DNA from: Calidifontibacillus erzurumensis
GTDB taxonomy: Bacteria; Bacillota; Bacilli; Bacillales; Bacillaceae_J
Assembly: GCF_013303125.1 (NCBI RefSeq)
Contig: NZ_JABTTE010000010.1
Coordinates: 1 to 64,000, forward strand
Direction: 5' to 3'
DNA length: 64,000 nt
Shown here: in pieces, positions 55,516 through 64,000 of the stretch
Numbering within the stretch: position 1 is the first letter of the stretch
How the letters are laid out: every line of letters starts with the position of its first letter
The notes under the pieces: model-generated
The model's database searches: none
Seen by the model: only the letters and a program-made list of their open reading frames with translations
Told to the model about the DNA's origin: nothing
Made by a program: the position numbers and the translations under genes

Positions 55516-56135
55516 TTATCGTTTACAAAAGTATTACTATATAATTAAGGTTTATTAAAAATATCAGACACCTAAAAGGAAGTTAATATTTAATAGATGT
55601 AAACTTTTTGTTTGTAAAATAAAGTTTTTATGTATCCTTTGATTACTTTGTTTGGCATCGATATGAATAGTTCAAAAGAACACAAAAAACATTCATGGCC
55701 TATCGACCACACCCCAGAATGAAAATTATTCTCTGGTTTTTCGAAGATAAGGATAAAAGATTAAAACAATCAGAGTTGGAAATTGATGATGTCCAAGTTA
55801 ATTAGAGTGCACAGCTAAAGAGGTTAGCTTCGGAAAGACTAGATTAACCAAAAATTGTTTTCAAAAATAAATAATGTTATGGAAGTTTCACCTAAGGAGT
55901 TAGTTTTCTTTTTTGATGTACAACTTAATTTAGATTAGAGGATATTCAAAATGGTATCTTTAACCTAACAATTAATGAAAATACAATCTTTGCGGAACAT
56001 TCTGGATGGGAATACCTTTTTTAATATTTATTATGAATTGATAAAGAAAAAGCTATTTATTTGCCGAGATATATATCAAAGTTTTATAGTGAGATAATAC
56101 GTTTCCAAATATATTTTTTGTGCTGCATTTTTTAG
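55516..56135. other. Gap with decayed coding traces
   Basis: Short stretches read like protein (VWHRYE, FFEDKDKRLKQSELEIDD around 55740-55800, and FNLTINENTIFAEHSGWEYL around 55957-56020) but in different frames without starts. They look like relics of genes damaged when the island was rearranged. No family could be named. Confidence 0.4.
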
Positions 56136-56435
56136 TTATTGGTGTGTTAAGCGTTCAATTTCTCTTTCTACTTTAAAAATGCGTTTATTTAATGCTTGTA
56201 TGTCATATTCATGATCATCTATTTTAGAAACCTTTTCTTTAAGTGTTTTAAGAATTATTTCATCAGAAGCTAAACTTTCCATATGGGCTTTGTCTAAAGA
56301 TTTTTCAAGCCGTTTAATGTCAGACTTAGTTGCCATATTCTCTTTAATATCTTTAATTTCATTTTGTATTGATTCAATATTATTTTGCATTTTTGTTATT
56401 TGTTCTAAAATTTGTTGAAGAATTTTTTCACTCAT
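56136..56435 (-). CDS. Small coiled-coil protein
   Basis: This 99-residue protein is almost entirely coiled coil (ITKMQNNIESIQNEIKDIKE and DIQALNKRIFKVEREIERL), with heptad spacing throughout. No enzyme motif is seen. A ribosome site like AAAGGAT precedes the ATG. It lies just left of the type I restriction remnant. Function unknown. Confidence 0.6.
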   Translation of the reverse strand: MSEKILQQILEQITKMQNNIESIQNEIKDIKENMATKSDIKRLEKSLDKAHMESLASDEIILKTLKEKVSKIDDHEYDIQALNKRIFKVEREIERLTHQ

Positions 56436-56699
56436 GCTTTTTTATCCTTTCTTTTTTGGTGTGTATTCTTTATTTGCTTTTCTTTGTTGTTGTCCTCAAA
56501 ATATAATTCATTGCTATCATTATAAATTCCTTTACCTCTTCTGACAATGGCTCTGTGCTTAAGGTTGGTTATTGTTAAAAAAATGACTGCTATTCTGGTA
56601 ATTCACTTCCTTTTATTTTAATATATAATCAGATTCTTTATAATAGAATTGGTATAAAAGAACTATAAACTAACATATTAGAGTTAAGGAGATAGAGAG

Positions 56700-57020
56700 A
56701 TGGCTTCAATTGGTTTTGAGGAAAAGTTATGGCAGGCAGCAGACAAGTTACGTAACAATATGGACGCTGCAGAATATAAACATGTTGTTTTAGGACTTAT
56801 CTTTTTAAAATATGTTTCGGATACGTTTCAAGAAAAATGGAATGAGTTAATGGAAATTGATCCTGATTTTGCAGAAGATCGAGATGCTTATACAGCAGAC
56901 GGTGTATTCTGGGTTCCAGAAGATGCTCGTTGGGGTTATATTGCTGAACGGGCGAAGCTTCCTGAAATTGGTCAAATTATTGACCAAGCATTAAATGTTG
57001 GAAGAGGCCATCTTAAGTGA
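56700..57020 (+). pseudogene. hsdM: hsdM remnant, N-terminal part of type I methyltransferase
   Basis: The first 100 residues match the N-terminal helical domain of HsdM (FEEKLWQAADKLRNNMDAAE, then LGLIFLKYVSDTFQEK and FWVPEDARWGYIAERA). The SAM-binding and catalytic NPPF/Y domain is missing. After IGQIIDQALNV the frame changes to an unrelated tail and stops, because the DNA jumps straight to the end of hsdR. A strong AAGGAGA site still precedes the ATG. Confidence 0.88.
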
Positions 57021-57615
57021 TGAAGTATTAGTGTTAACGGAAGCAACTACATCAGAAAGTTTTGACCTTTTACATGAAGAAAACATAGCCAAGCTTCAAG
57101 CGATGCCTCAAAAAAATATCGCAGTCAATATTTTAATGCGGGTTATGAAAGAAAAGTTAACCAATGTAATGAAAACAAATTTAGTAGTGAGTAGAAGTTT
57201 TTCGGAACGATTTGAAACGATCGTTGAACGCTACCATAATCGAAACGATCATATGGATGTTTTGGAAGTATTTGAGGAATTAATCAAATTCAAAAATGAC
57301 TTGGAAGAAGCAATTGAACAAGGAAAACACCTCGGATTAACGTATGAAGAAAAAGCATTTTTTGATGTACTCGGTGCTGATCCAGATATTAGAAAACTCA
57401 TGGAAGATAAAAAGTTAGTTGCCATTGCAAAAGATCTAGTCGAAACCGTGAGAATGCACCGTACCCATGATTGGGACAAAAAAGAACAAGCCCAAGCAAG
57501 AATGCGATTATATATTAAAAAGGTTCTGAAGAAACATGGATATCCTCCAATCAAAGTGCCAAAAGCTGTTGAAGATGTATTAGAGCAAGCAAAACTTCAA
57601 GCTGCTGGAATGTAA
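57000..57615 (+). pseudogene. hsdR: hsdR remnant, C-terminal part of type I restriction subunit
   Basis: This frame encodes about 200 residues of the C-terminal helical domain of HsdR (SFSERFETIVERYHNRNDHM, EVFEELIKFKNDLEEAIEQG, and the final HGYPPIKVPKAVEDVLEQAK). The nuclease and helicase domains are absent. It overlaps the hsdM fragment at 56995-57020, so hsdS, most of hsdM and most of hsdR have been lost in one deletion. The ATG at 56995 arose by chance at the junction. Confidence 0.88.
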
Positions 57616-57749
57616 GGTTTGGGTAGTGCTACGTTAATGTACTACCTTTTCTTTATGATTTATTGTTAGATTATTTTCTAGATTAATAGAATCAATTAAA
57701 TAAATATAATATTACTATTGGCAAGGTAAAGTATGAGGGGGGAGAAATA

Positions 57750-59486
57750 GTGAAATTTGTTAAATTACAGTTAAAAAATTTCAGGAACTTTGAGGATGTT
57801 TGTATTGAATTAGATAACAAAAATATAATATTTGGAATGAATGATGTTGGAAAAACCAATTTTATGTATGCATTAAGGTTTTTACTTGACAGAGAAATTA
57901 GGAAGCAAGGTTTTTCTCAAACAGATTTCCACAAAAATGATATCAGTAAAACAATAGAAATAATACTTACAGTAGATTTATCTGATTTCGATGAAAGTGA
58001 GGATACTAAGAAATTAGTCTCACAAATTAAGGGTGCTAGGACATCAGAAAGTGGAGATGTTTTCCATATTAAACTTGAAGGAAAATTTGATGATAAAGAG
58101 ATGTATGGAAACCCAATATTAAAATGGGGAGATGATCTAACAAATCTTCATGAAGTTCCAATGAAGGGAGTTTCAAGTTCTTTAGATAATGTTTTTAAAG
58201 TTGTCTATATTAATCCTTTAATTAATTTAGAACAAATTTTTTCAAAGAATAAATCGATTATCTTTAATGAAAGTGAAAGTGAGGAAAATGATTCCGAATT
58301 AATAAGAGAAATAAAGGGATTAACTAATCAAGTAAATGAAAAAATTGGACAGCTTAGTGTAATCAATAATTTCGAAACAGCCATTACTAATGAATACAGA
58401 AATTTAAAAGATGAAAAAATTACAATTGAAATGAAATCGGAAATGGCTATAAAGGGTTTTTTCTCAGATATTATTCCTTACATAAAAAAAGAAAATGATG
58501 ACAATTATTACCCTACCAGTGGTGATGGTAGAAGAAAGCTTTTATCATACTCAATAATAAATCATGTAAATAAGTTACAACATAATGATAAAATTTTAAT
58601 CTATTTAATCGAAGAACCTGAAAATAGTTTACACCGTTCTCTTCAAATTGCATTTTCAAAACAACTATTTGAAAATGCAAGTATTTATAAATACTTTTTC
58701 ATCACAACACATTCAGCAGAGATCCTATATTATATGGATGATACAAGACTTATAAGGATATACTCAAGAGATAAAGTTGAGTGTTCATCTTATCTTTATT
58801 ATATTGATTCTTCTTTTAAGAGTATAAAGAAAAAGTTAAATAGAGAATTATCTAATGCATTATTTGCGGAAAAAGTCTTATTAGTTGAAGGGCCTTCAGA
58901 AAAGATTCTATTTGAAAAAATTTTATCAGAGATTTCCCCAAATTATGAATTAAATGGGGGATATATTCTGGAAGTTGGTGGTACATCATTTAAACATTAT
59001 ATTGAAACCCTAAACAACCTCGAAATAAAGACTATAGTAAAGACTGATAATGATTTAAGAGCGAGAAAAGGGAAGGTATCTATTTTTGAGGCTTTTGGAT
59101 TGAATAGGTGCCTTAAAATCCTTGGTAAAGAAGAAGTTGAGGATATTGAAATTGTCCTACCTAATGGAATTAAAAAAAGGAAAAAAATTGAAATAATTAA
59201 TGATAAAAAACGTGAATTATTTCGTAAATATAAGGATTTAATATTAGAATTAAAGAGGCACCATATATATTTATCAGAAGTGGACTTAGAAAATGATTTG
59301 TATGATGCGGTGGGTAGTCAAATGGAAGAGATTTTAGAAACTAAAGATCCGGTAACTTATTTACAAAATAAAAAATTATTTAATATGGTTGAACTTATTG
59401 AAGGTTTAACAAAAGAAGACTGTGAAGATATAATTAGTCATGAAAATTTTAGGTGCCTAAAGGAGCTGTATCAAGTTGTTAGATAA
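57750..59486 (+). CDS. gajA: Gabija protein GajA (OLD-like ATPase-Toprim nuclease)
   Basis: This 578-residue protein has an N-terminal ABC ATPase (P-loop FGMNDVGKTNFMYAL near residue 29; Walker B and D-loop IYLIEEPENSLHRSLQ near residue 284; switch TTHSAEIL) and a C-terminal Toprim domain (VLLVEGPSEKILFEKIL near residue 376 and IVKTDNDLRARK near 429). Length and domain order match GajA of the B. cereus Gabija system. GajA is a sequence-specific DNA-nicking endonuclease that is inhibited by ATP and activated when nucleotides are depleted in infection. GTG 57750 follows GAGGGGGGAG. The gene overlaps gajB by 11 bases. Confidence 0.93.
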   Translation: MKFVKLQLKNFRNFEDVCIELDNKNIIFGMNDVGKTNFMYALRFLLDREIRKQGFSQTDFHKNDISKTIEIILTVDLSDFDESEDTKKLVSQIKGARTSESGDVFHIKLEGKFDDKEMYGNPILKWGDDLTNLHEVPMKGVSSSLDNVFKVVYINPLINLEQIFSKNKSIIFNESESEENDSELIREIKGLTNQVNEKIGQLSVINNFETAITNEYRNLKDEKITIEMKSEMAIKGFFSDIIPYIKKENDDNYYPTSGDGRRKLLSYSIINHVNKLQHNDKILIYLIEEPENSLHRSLQIAFSKQLFENASIYKYFFITTHSAEILYYMDDTRLIRIYSRDKVECSSYLYYIDSSFKSIKKKLNRELSNALFAEKVLLVEGPSEKILFEKILSEISPNYELNGGYILEVGGTSFKHYIETLNNLEIKTIVKTDNDLRARKGKVSIFEAFGLNRCLKILGKEEVEDIEIVLPNGIKKRKKIEIINDKKRELFRKYKDLILELKRHHIYLSEVDLENDLYDAVGSQMEEILETKDPVTYLQNKKLFNMVELIEGLTKEDCEDIISHENFRCLKELYQVVR

Positions 59487-60975
59487 AGAGCTTCGTCAAA
59501 AAATCATTTCAGACGATGGAAACATTATTATTTCTGCTGGTGCAGGCTCTGGAAAGACGCATATCCTTGTTGAAAAAATCTTGTATGAGGTAAAAAATAG
59601 TAGAAGTCATTATAAAATAGCTGCAATCACTTTTACCAGAAAAGCTGCGAATGAAATTAAACAAAGAATAGGCGGGGACTTAAACGGACATTTTGTAGGG
59701 ACAAATGATACTTTTGTAGATAATGAAATAATAAGGCCATTTATAAAAGATGCATTAGGTACTGATTTTCCTAGTGAATATGAAGTAGTTTATACAAGGA
59801 AATCTAAGTTTTATACTTTTGAGGAAGGGATTAATAATTTAAAAAACCATCACAAACTTGGAACATACTTCAATAACCAAAAAAATTTCAAATTTCAGTT
59901 AGCATTAAAAATATTAAAAAAATCCAAAGTTGCAAGGCAATATATTAAAGCGAAGTATCAACGATTATTCATTGATGAATATCAAGATTGTGATCAAGAT
60001 ATGCATAATTTATTTATTTTTATTCAAAGTGTATTAAAAGTAAAGTTATTTATAGTTGGAGATCCCAAACAGTCAATATATGAATGGCGAGGGGCTAAAC
60101 CTGAGCTTTTTAAAAATTTATATGAGAGTGACAATGATTTTAGGAAATACAAATTGACAGTTAACTTCAGGTGTAGCCCTGAAATACAAAATTATTCTAA
60201 TGTTTTTCTTGAAGAAACAAAAGGCTTATACAAAAATATTTGTGAAACACCAAATAATGTAATAGGAGTTTTGGGTAATTGTTTGCCAATTGATTTATTT
60301 GATCTCAAAAAAGAAATTGCTATTCTAGTTCGCAAAAATGATGAAGCTAAACAAATATGCGAAATTTTAAATAAGATGGGCAATAATTTTGTCTATATAC
60401 CAAAAACACCGCTTGATAATCTAGGTACTCAAAATTCATACATATTTATAGAATTAGCAAAATACAATAAAGACAATTTATACTCAATATATGACTTTAT
60501 TAATGAGATTCCTAGAGAGATTGATAATAAACAGATTCGAGAATTCAATAAAATACTTAAGCCCCTTAAAGAGGAAAAGATATCCGAGGAAAAAATAGAA
60601 GAAATTGTTATTAACTTATTTAGTATTTTGGATCTTTCTGTAGACATCAAAGAGTTGGAGGCTTTTTCTGAGGTAATTTTAAGTGAAGAGTTTGATAATG
60701 CTTATAATGGTAAAAAGTTTTTACACAGAGTTATGACTATTCATTCTTCCAAAGGATTAGAATTCGATCAGGTAATGATTTTTGCAAGTCATTTTGATTT
60801 AATTAGTGGCAAAGATTTAAATGAACATTATGTTGCTACAACAAGAGGCAAAGAAATGCTGATTGTCATGCTTGATAGCCCTACCTATATTCAAAACCTA
60901 TATAATATTGTTAAATCTTTAAAGTTATCCTTGGAAAATATTATAAAAATTACCAAATGTGAGGAAATTTCTTGA
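59476..60975 (+). CDS. gajB: Gabija protein GajB (UvrD-like helicase)
   Basis: This 499-residue protein is a compact superfamily 1 helicase. Walker A is AGAGSGKTHILVEKIL near residue 19, motif II is FIDEYQDCDQDM near residue 166, motif III is GDPKQSIYEWRGAKPE, motif IV is LTVNFRCSPEI, and motif V is TIHSSKGLEFDQV followed by VATTRGKEMLIVML. Length and features agree with GajB. In the Gabija complex GajB senses DNA ends and hydrolyses NTPs, helping to activate GajA. TTG 59476 follows AAAGGAG. Both genes look intact. Confidence 0.93.
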   Translation: MLDKELRQKIISDDGNIIISAGAGSGKTHILVEKILYEVKNSRSHYKIAAITFTRKAANEIKQRIGGDLNGHFVGTNDTFVDNEIIRPFIKDALGTDFPSEYEVVYTRKSKFYTFEEGINNLKNHHKLGTYFNNQKNFKFQLALKILKKSKVARQYIKAKYQRLFIDEYQDCDQDMHNLFIFIQSVLKVKLFIVGDPKQSIYEWRGAKPELFKNLYESDNDFRKYKLTVNFRCSPEIQNYSNVFLEETKGLYKNICETPNNVIGVLGNCLPIDLFDLKKEIAILVRKNDEAKQICEILNKMGNNFVYIPKTPLDNLGTQNSYIFIELAKYNKDNLYSIYDFINEIPREIDNKQIREFNKILKPLKEEKISEEKIEEIVINLFSILDLSVDIKELEAFSEVILSEEFDNAYNGKKFLHRVMTIHSSKGLEFDQVMIFASHFDLISGKDLNEHYVATTRGKEMLIVMLDSPTYIQNLYNIVKSLKLSLENIIKITKCEEIS

Positions 60976-61128
60976 TTTTTTTTGTAATATGTATTATATA
61001 AAATAGGTATGGTATGCTGTTAAATTACGCAGCAATATTTATGCTTGTTGTAAATTAAAAATGGTTCTTATGGACTTTTTGGTGAAGAAAGGTGTCCGTA
61101 AGAACTATTTTTAATTGCTAAAAATAAT

Positions 61129-61900
61129 TTAGAAACGGCAGAGTGAAATCGGCAAACTAGCCTTGATATAACTAGGAAGGCTTGAAATCCACTGTTCAAG
61201 TTGACTTTGAATTAACTTTTGATTTTTTTTATTGGTGTTCTCAAGGGCATCTTGAAGAAACTCGATTAATTGCAGTAATGCGACAGCCCAATCAAGCTCA
61301 TTCACTTCATCGCACAATTCGTAAAATAGTCCCGCCGATGGTACGTTGGTCTGTGTTGCAGTGTTTTGCCAAGATAAAACGATATATCGCACAAACACAA
61401 TAGTAGTATGACCAATTAAGCCATCATATGATCGGCTTTGGAATTCCTTTTGAAGTTTTAATGAGATTTCGTAGTCTTAAAGAACACCCCAATATCCCAG
61501 CGCATTCCATAAATACGAACAATTTCTTGTTCTGAAAGTGTGCAATCGGTACTCAGGATGGCAAGCCATTCACTTTTCTAATTTCTGTTTTGGACGAAGA
61601 CAACTTTAATTGCTGTTCCATTCGCCATAGTGGTGCGAATGGAACGAAGAATTCCTTTCTTTGTTTGTATGGGATCAGCTAAACGATAAAGTTGTTTTTT
61701 AAAGAAGCGAACTGACCGTTCACGTGATACCGTTGTTTTGTTTCTTTGACCATGCCAATCACGTCTAAACCTTGATCTACAATAGCTTTGACCAACGGTG
61801 GCAATGTAAACTAAGCATAGTTTGATTGTTTTCCTGTAAGAATGAAATAGATTACTTTAGTAAGTGCATAGGTTTCATGCCTGATTTCATAATTTTCAAA
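61129..61900 (-). pseudogene. IS4-family transposase, frameshifted remnant
   Basis: The final frame (61398-61129) ends like IS4-family transposases of Bacilli (YIVLSWQNTAT, LFYELCDEVNELDWAVALLQ, IQSQLEQWISSLPSYIKASL). Upstream on the same strand, up to about 61900, further pieces of the same protein occur in changing frames (LPPLVKAIVDQGLDVIGMVK, then TKQRYHVNGQF and NGTAIKVV-like parts). Several stops and shifts make it inactive. It borders the kinase pseudogene. Confidence 0.75.
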
Positions 61901-61919
61901 TCCAATATTCATTAAATCA

Positions 61920-62430
61920 TTATAATCGTTTATAGCTGATTTCTGTACCTTGCCTTATTAAAACACTATCCGGCAGTTTAACTAAACCAAAGTCTGATAT
62001 CTTTAACAAATTTGAACCATCCTCATAATAATTAATCAGAATATTGTGATAACTAATGTCTCTAAGCAATAGGCCTATTGCGTGAATATATTCGAAAGCA
62101 TTCAATAATTGTACTACGAGTGCACGCCGTTCATCTAAAAGTAATGTATTATTATTAGATTTATTAAACTGGTATAAGGTTGCATCAGCATACTCCATTG
62201 TATCTTCATTTTTTTTTCATTATAGTGATAAGCACGAATAATAAATGGAGAATCAAGTTTTCTTAATATATGGGGTACTCATTTTTGAATCTTTCAATTT
62301 CATCGGGACGTAATTAAATACTTTTTTGCCCTTTTAATAGCAAATTTACAATTATAGTGCGGATCAGTATATTTATAAACAGTTGCATAAGAACCGTGTG
62401 TAATTAGTTTAAAATACCACAAATCATAAA
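61920..62430 (-). pseudogene. Ser/Thr protein kinase, frameshifted and 3'-truncated
   Basis: In three overlapping frames the minus strand encodes a eukaryotic-type kinase: the glycine loop THGSYATVYKYTDP, the lysine in KFAIKRAKK, a helix RPDEIERFKNEYPILRKLDS, the catalytic loop LLRDISYHNILI and the DFG motif KISDFGLVK. Two frameshifts (near 62300 and 62210) separate these, and the C-terminal lobe ends at GTEISYKRL, next to the IS4 remnant. It is not functional. The His of HRD is replaced by Leu, but Arg and Asp remain. Confidence 0.75.
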
Positions 62431-62692
62431 GCAAGATAACAAAGAACCTATTACTCACATTGCTACTGCAGAAGAAGTTAAGCCGTTGTTATTCCAAAAG
62501 TTAATGGAAGAATTAGATGAGTTTAAAGCAACTCCTAATGAAGAAGAGTTTGCAGATATGTTAGAAGTCATAGACGGCATAGCATATGCTTTTAATTTAG
62601 ATATGGAAAAGGTATTAGCAATTAAGACTGAAAAACTGAAGGAACGTGGCGGATTTTATGAACGGATAATCCTTGAAAAGGTTATTGAATAA
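62408..62692 (+). pseudogene. MazG-like NTP pyrophosphohydrolase fragment
   Basis: The frame encodes KIPQIIKQDNKEPITHIATA, then PLLFQKLMEELDEF and FADMLEVIDGIAYAFNLDME, the pattern of small house-cleaning phosphoribosyl-ATP/MazG-like pyrophosphohydrolases, including the EELDEF and DMLEVIDG metal-site helices. The usual start (LVRDKIPQ) is interrupted by a stop at 62405, so the N-terminus has been cut. An internal start at 62486 or 62504 would give a fragment of about 65 residues. It lies head to head with the broken kinase. Confidence 0.75.
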
Positions 62693-62721
62693 TTTTTTTT
62701 GGGGAATAATGTAAAAACTAT

Positions 62722-62774
62722 TTAGCACATATGTCAGTGGTAAGTTGCCGTTGAATACATGTGCTAATTTTTTT
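62722..62774 (+). terminator. Terminator after the MazG-like fragment
   Basis: TTAGCACAT/ATGTGCTAA form a perfect 9-bp stem, followed by seven T. Confidence 0.8.
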
Positions 62775-63178
62775 AGCAATTTGGTAATGAAAAAGGTTAT
62801 TACTTTTTTGAATGATTACCAAAATAAGTTTGGGTGAAAAAGACATTAAAAAGTCATTATTTTTCTGATTTAGATGTTAAAAAAATTAGCTCCACGCGTC
62901 ACAAATGTTAAGATATATCAGACAAGAGGCCATTTAAAAAGGTTATCCATTCCTTTTTAATGCCAAGAGGATGATCCAAGAGCTCTTTCTATATTTGAAA
63001 TAGCACCAATAAAGGGGTCGACCGAAAAGTCAAAAGTTGCAAACTGCTATGATAAAAATACTGGCCTGCAGCCAAGCGGTAAAAGATGGAATAGAGATAA
63101 CCAGCGTTGAAAATACAACTTTTTGGACACCCCCAAAAAATGCAGATGTTACTAAAATACAAAATTTAGTCTTATATT
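62775..63178. other. Gap before the edge gene
   Basis: Apart from the small inverted-end element at 63014-63134 I see no gene. The sequence is AT-rich. Confidence 0.35.
63014..63134. mobile_element. Possible MITE-like remnant, 121 bp
   Basis: The left end GGGGTCGACCGAAAAGTC and the right end, read from the other strand, GGGGGTGTCCAAAAAGTTGT are similar and inverted. The interior has no gene. It could be a small non-autonomous element or two scars of an excised insertion sequence. A flanking duplication is not clear. Confidence 0.4.
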
Positions 63179-64000
63179 TTATTTTTCCTTCAATAAGATA
63201 TGCCAATAATTCTCTATTCGCTTGAATGTATCATTGGATCGTTCTGTAACAAAATCTTTTGTTAATTGGTAATCCGGGTCCATTGGTGAAATACCTTTCG
63301 TTACAAATTCGAGCAGCTGTTCTTTAGCATTTAATAGAACAGCAAATAAATCAGCTTCATTTTTAATTTCTTTAAACATTTCTTGATAATTTTTTATCAC
63401 CGATTTAATTTCATCGTGTGTATAAACGGTCTTTCCGAGTTTATTCGACATCGATAAATGACGCGTTTGTTGGTATGTTAATGTAGCATTCAGTGGATTA
63501 AGTTTGGCACGTGCTGCATAGAAAATTTCCTCTACAGATTGATAATTCATCACTTTTTTCGAATTGTGACGAACATACTCTTGAATCAATTGATCAAATC
63601 CGTTTTTTACATCACCACTTAAAAACATATCACTAAAATGTTGAAGTGCAGCTGTCGAAGAAGCAAGTTCAAGATGTGCTTCATAAGAGTTAAGTTGTTG
63701 TTTCTTTATTCCAAAAAGGTTAATCCCTGCATATGTTGCTAAACTATCTATTCCATCTGTAATGTGTTGTAAGATAGATTCCACTTTATTCAATTCTTCA
63801 TCGGTTAGCGAATCATAATATTTGGACTCATGTAAATATTGACTGAAAACGAGCCATTGATCCTGTGGTCGATAAGAAAAAATATCGGAAGGGTCTGCGT
63901 TTTGTACGTTAATATCTTTTGAAAAAAACTCTTCTACCGTCATTTCCATCAAACCTTGAACCTGTTTGATTTCATCTGAAAAGGTGATTTTGTAGGCCTC
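63179..64000 (-). CDS. Unrecognised protein, 3' part only (runs off the edge)
   Basis: The minus-strand frame is open to the right edge of the window, so the first visible residue (EAYKITFSDEIKQVQGLMEM) is internal and the TTG at 63952 is unlikely to be the start. About 273 residues are visible, rich in helices and acidic residues (DEELNKVESILQHITDGIDS, then AARAKLNPLNATLTYQQTRH). I see no catalytic motif and do not recognise the family. Its position beside the defence island makes a defence or mobile-element role possible, but nothing in the sequence shows it. Confidence 0.6.
   Translation of the reverse strand, partial: EAYKITFSDEIKQVQGLMEMTVEEFFSKDINVQNADPSDIFSYRPQDQWLVFSQYLHESKYYDSLTDEELNKVESILQHITDGIDSLATYAGINLFGIKKQQLNSYEAHLELASSTAALQHFSDMFLSGDVKNGFDQLIQEYVRHNSKKVMNYQSVEEIFYAARAKLNPLNATLTYQQTRHLSMSNKLGKTVYTHDEIKSVIKNYQEMFKEIKNEADLFAVLLNAKEQLLEFVTKGISPMDPDYQLTKDFVTERSNDTFKRIENYWHILLKEK

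Noticed and set aside
55516-56135. A protein-coding gene in the gap
   Set aside because: Fragments in three frames lack starts and are interrupted, so only relics can be claimed.

Overview
The window looks like part of a low-GC Bacillaceae chromosome. The evidence is the 5S rRNA followed by a 16-tRNA array in the order of the Bacillus subtilis trnD cluster, strong AGGAGG-type ribosome binding sites, many GTG/TTG starts, and close relatives of B. subtilis PaiA and YkqA, the latter being a double gamma-glutamylcyclotransferase-like protein. I cannot name a species.

Layout. 0.1-1.8 kb: 5S rRNA plus 16 tRNAs, with a plausible promoter of their own and a terminator. 2.1-17.1 kb: a catabolic region (BCCT transporter, aldehyde dehydrogenase, EamA exporter, amidohydrolase, Rieske ferredoxin, double cupin, EtfA/EtfB, a membrane Fe-S protein and a CCG-domain protein, an Old Yellow Enzyme/2,4-dienoyl-CoA-reductase-like flavoenzyme, a TetR regulator). 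The simplest reading is a flavin dehydrogenase or demethylase whose electrons pass through ETF and a two-subunit FadF-like membrane reductase to menaquinone. The substrate is unknown; a betaine or N-methylated amine fits the transporter. Similar AT-rich palindromes sit in front of several of these genes. 17.1-31 kb: a possible structured RNA, paiA with a truncated paiB, a frameshifted membrane gene, a CstA-family transporter, TPR and BTAD regulators, ykqA, an AbrB-family permease, VanZ, and a PP2C/anti-sigma-kinase fusion with its STAS partner behind a 59-60 bp tandem repeat. 31-38.4 kb: a large S-layer-anchored protein carrying a metallo-beta-lactamase-fold domain, small housekeeping genes, a broken lipoprotein gene and a BASS-family symporter.

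38.9-62.7 kb is a defence island. It holds a VbhA-like antitoxin with a Fic toxin, a complete Wadjet operon in the order jetD-A-B-C, the DUF1659/DUF2922/YvrJ cassette with an HTH protein, an IS21-family element with a deleted istA, a deletion remnant of a type I restriction system (start of hsdM next to the end of hsdR), and an intact Gabija pair (gajA-gajB). Beyond these lie a decayed IS4-family transposase, a frameshifted Ser/Thr kinase and a MazG-like fragment. The last gene (minus strand) runs off the right edge and I do not recognise it.

The best leads are the Wadjet operon with atypical ATPase motifs, the uncharacterised ETF-linked catabolic cluster with its putative operator family, the SLH-MBL fusion protein, and a folded intergenic element near 17.35-17.58 kb.
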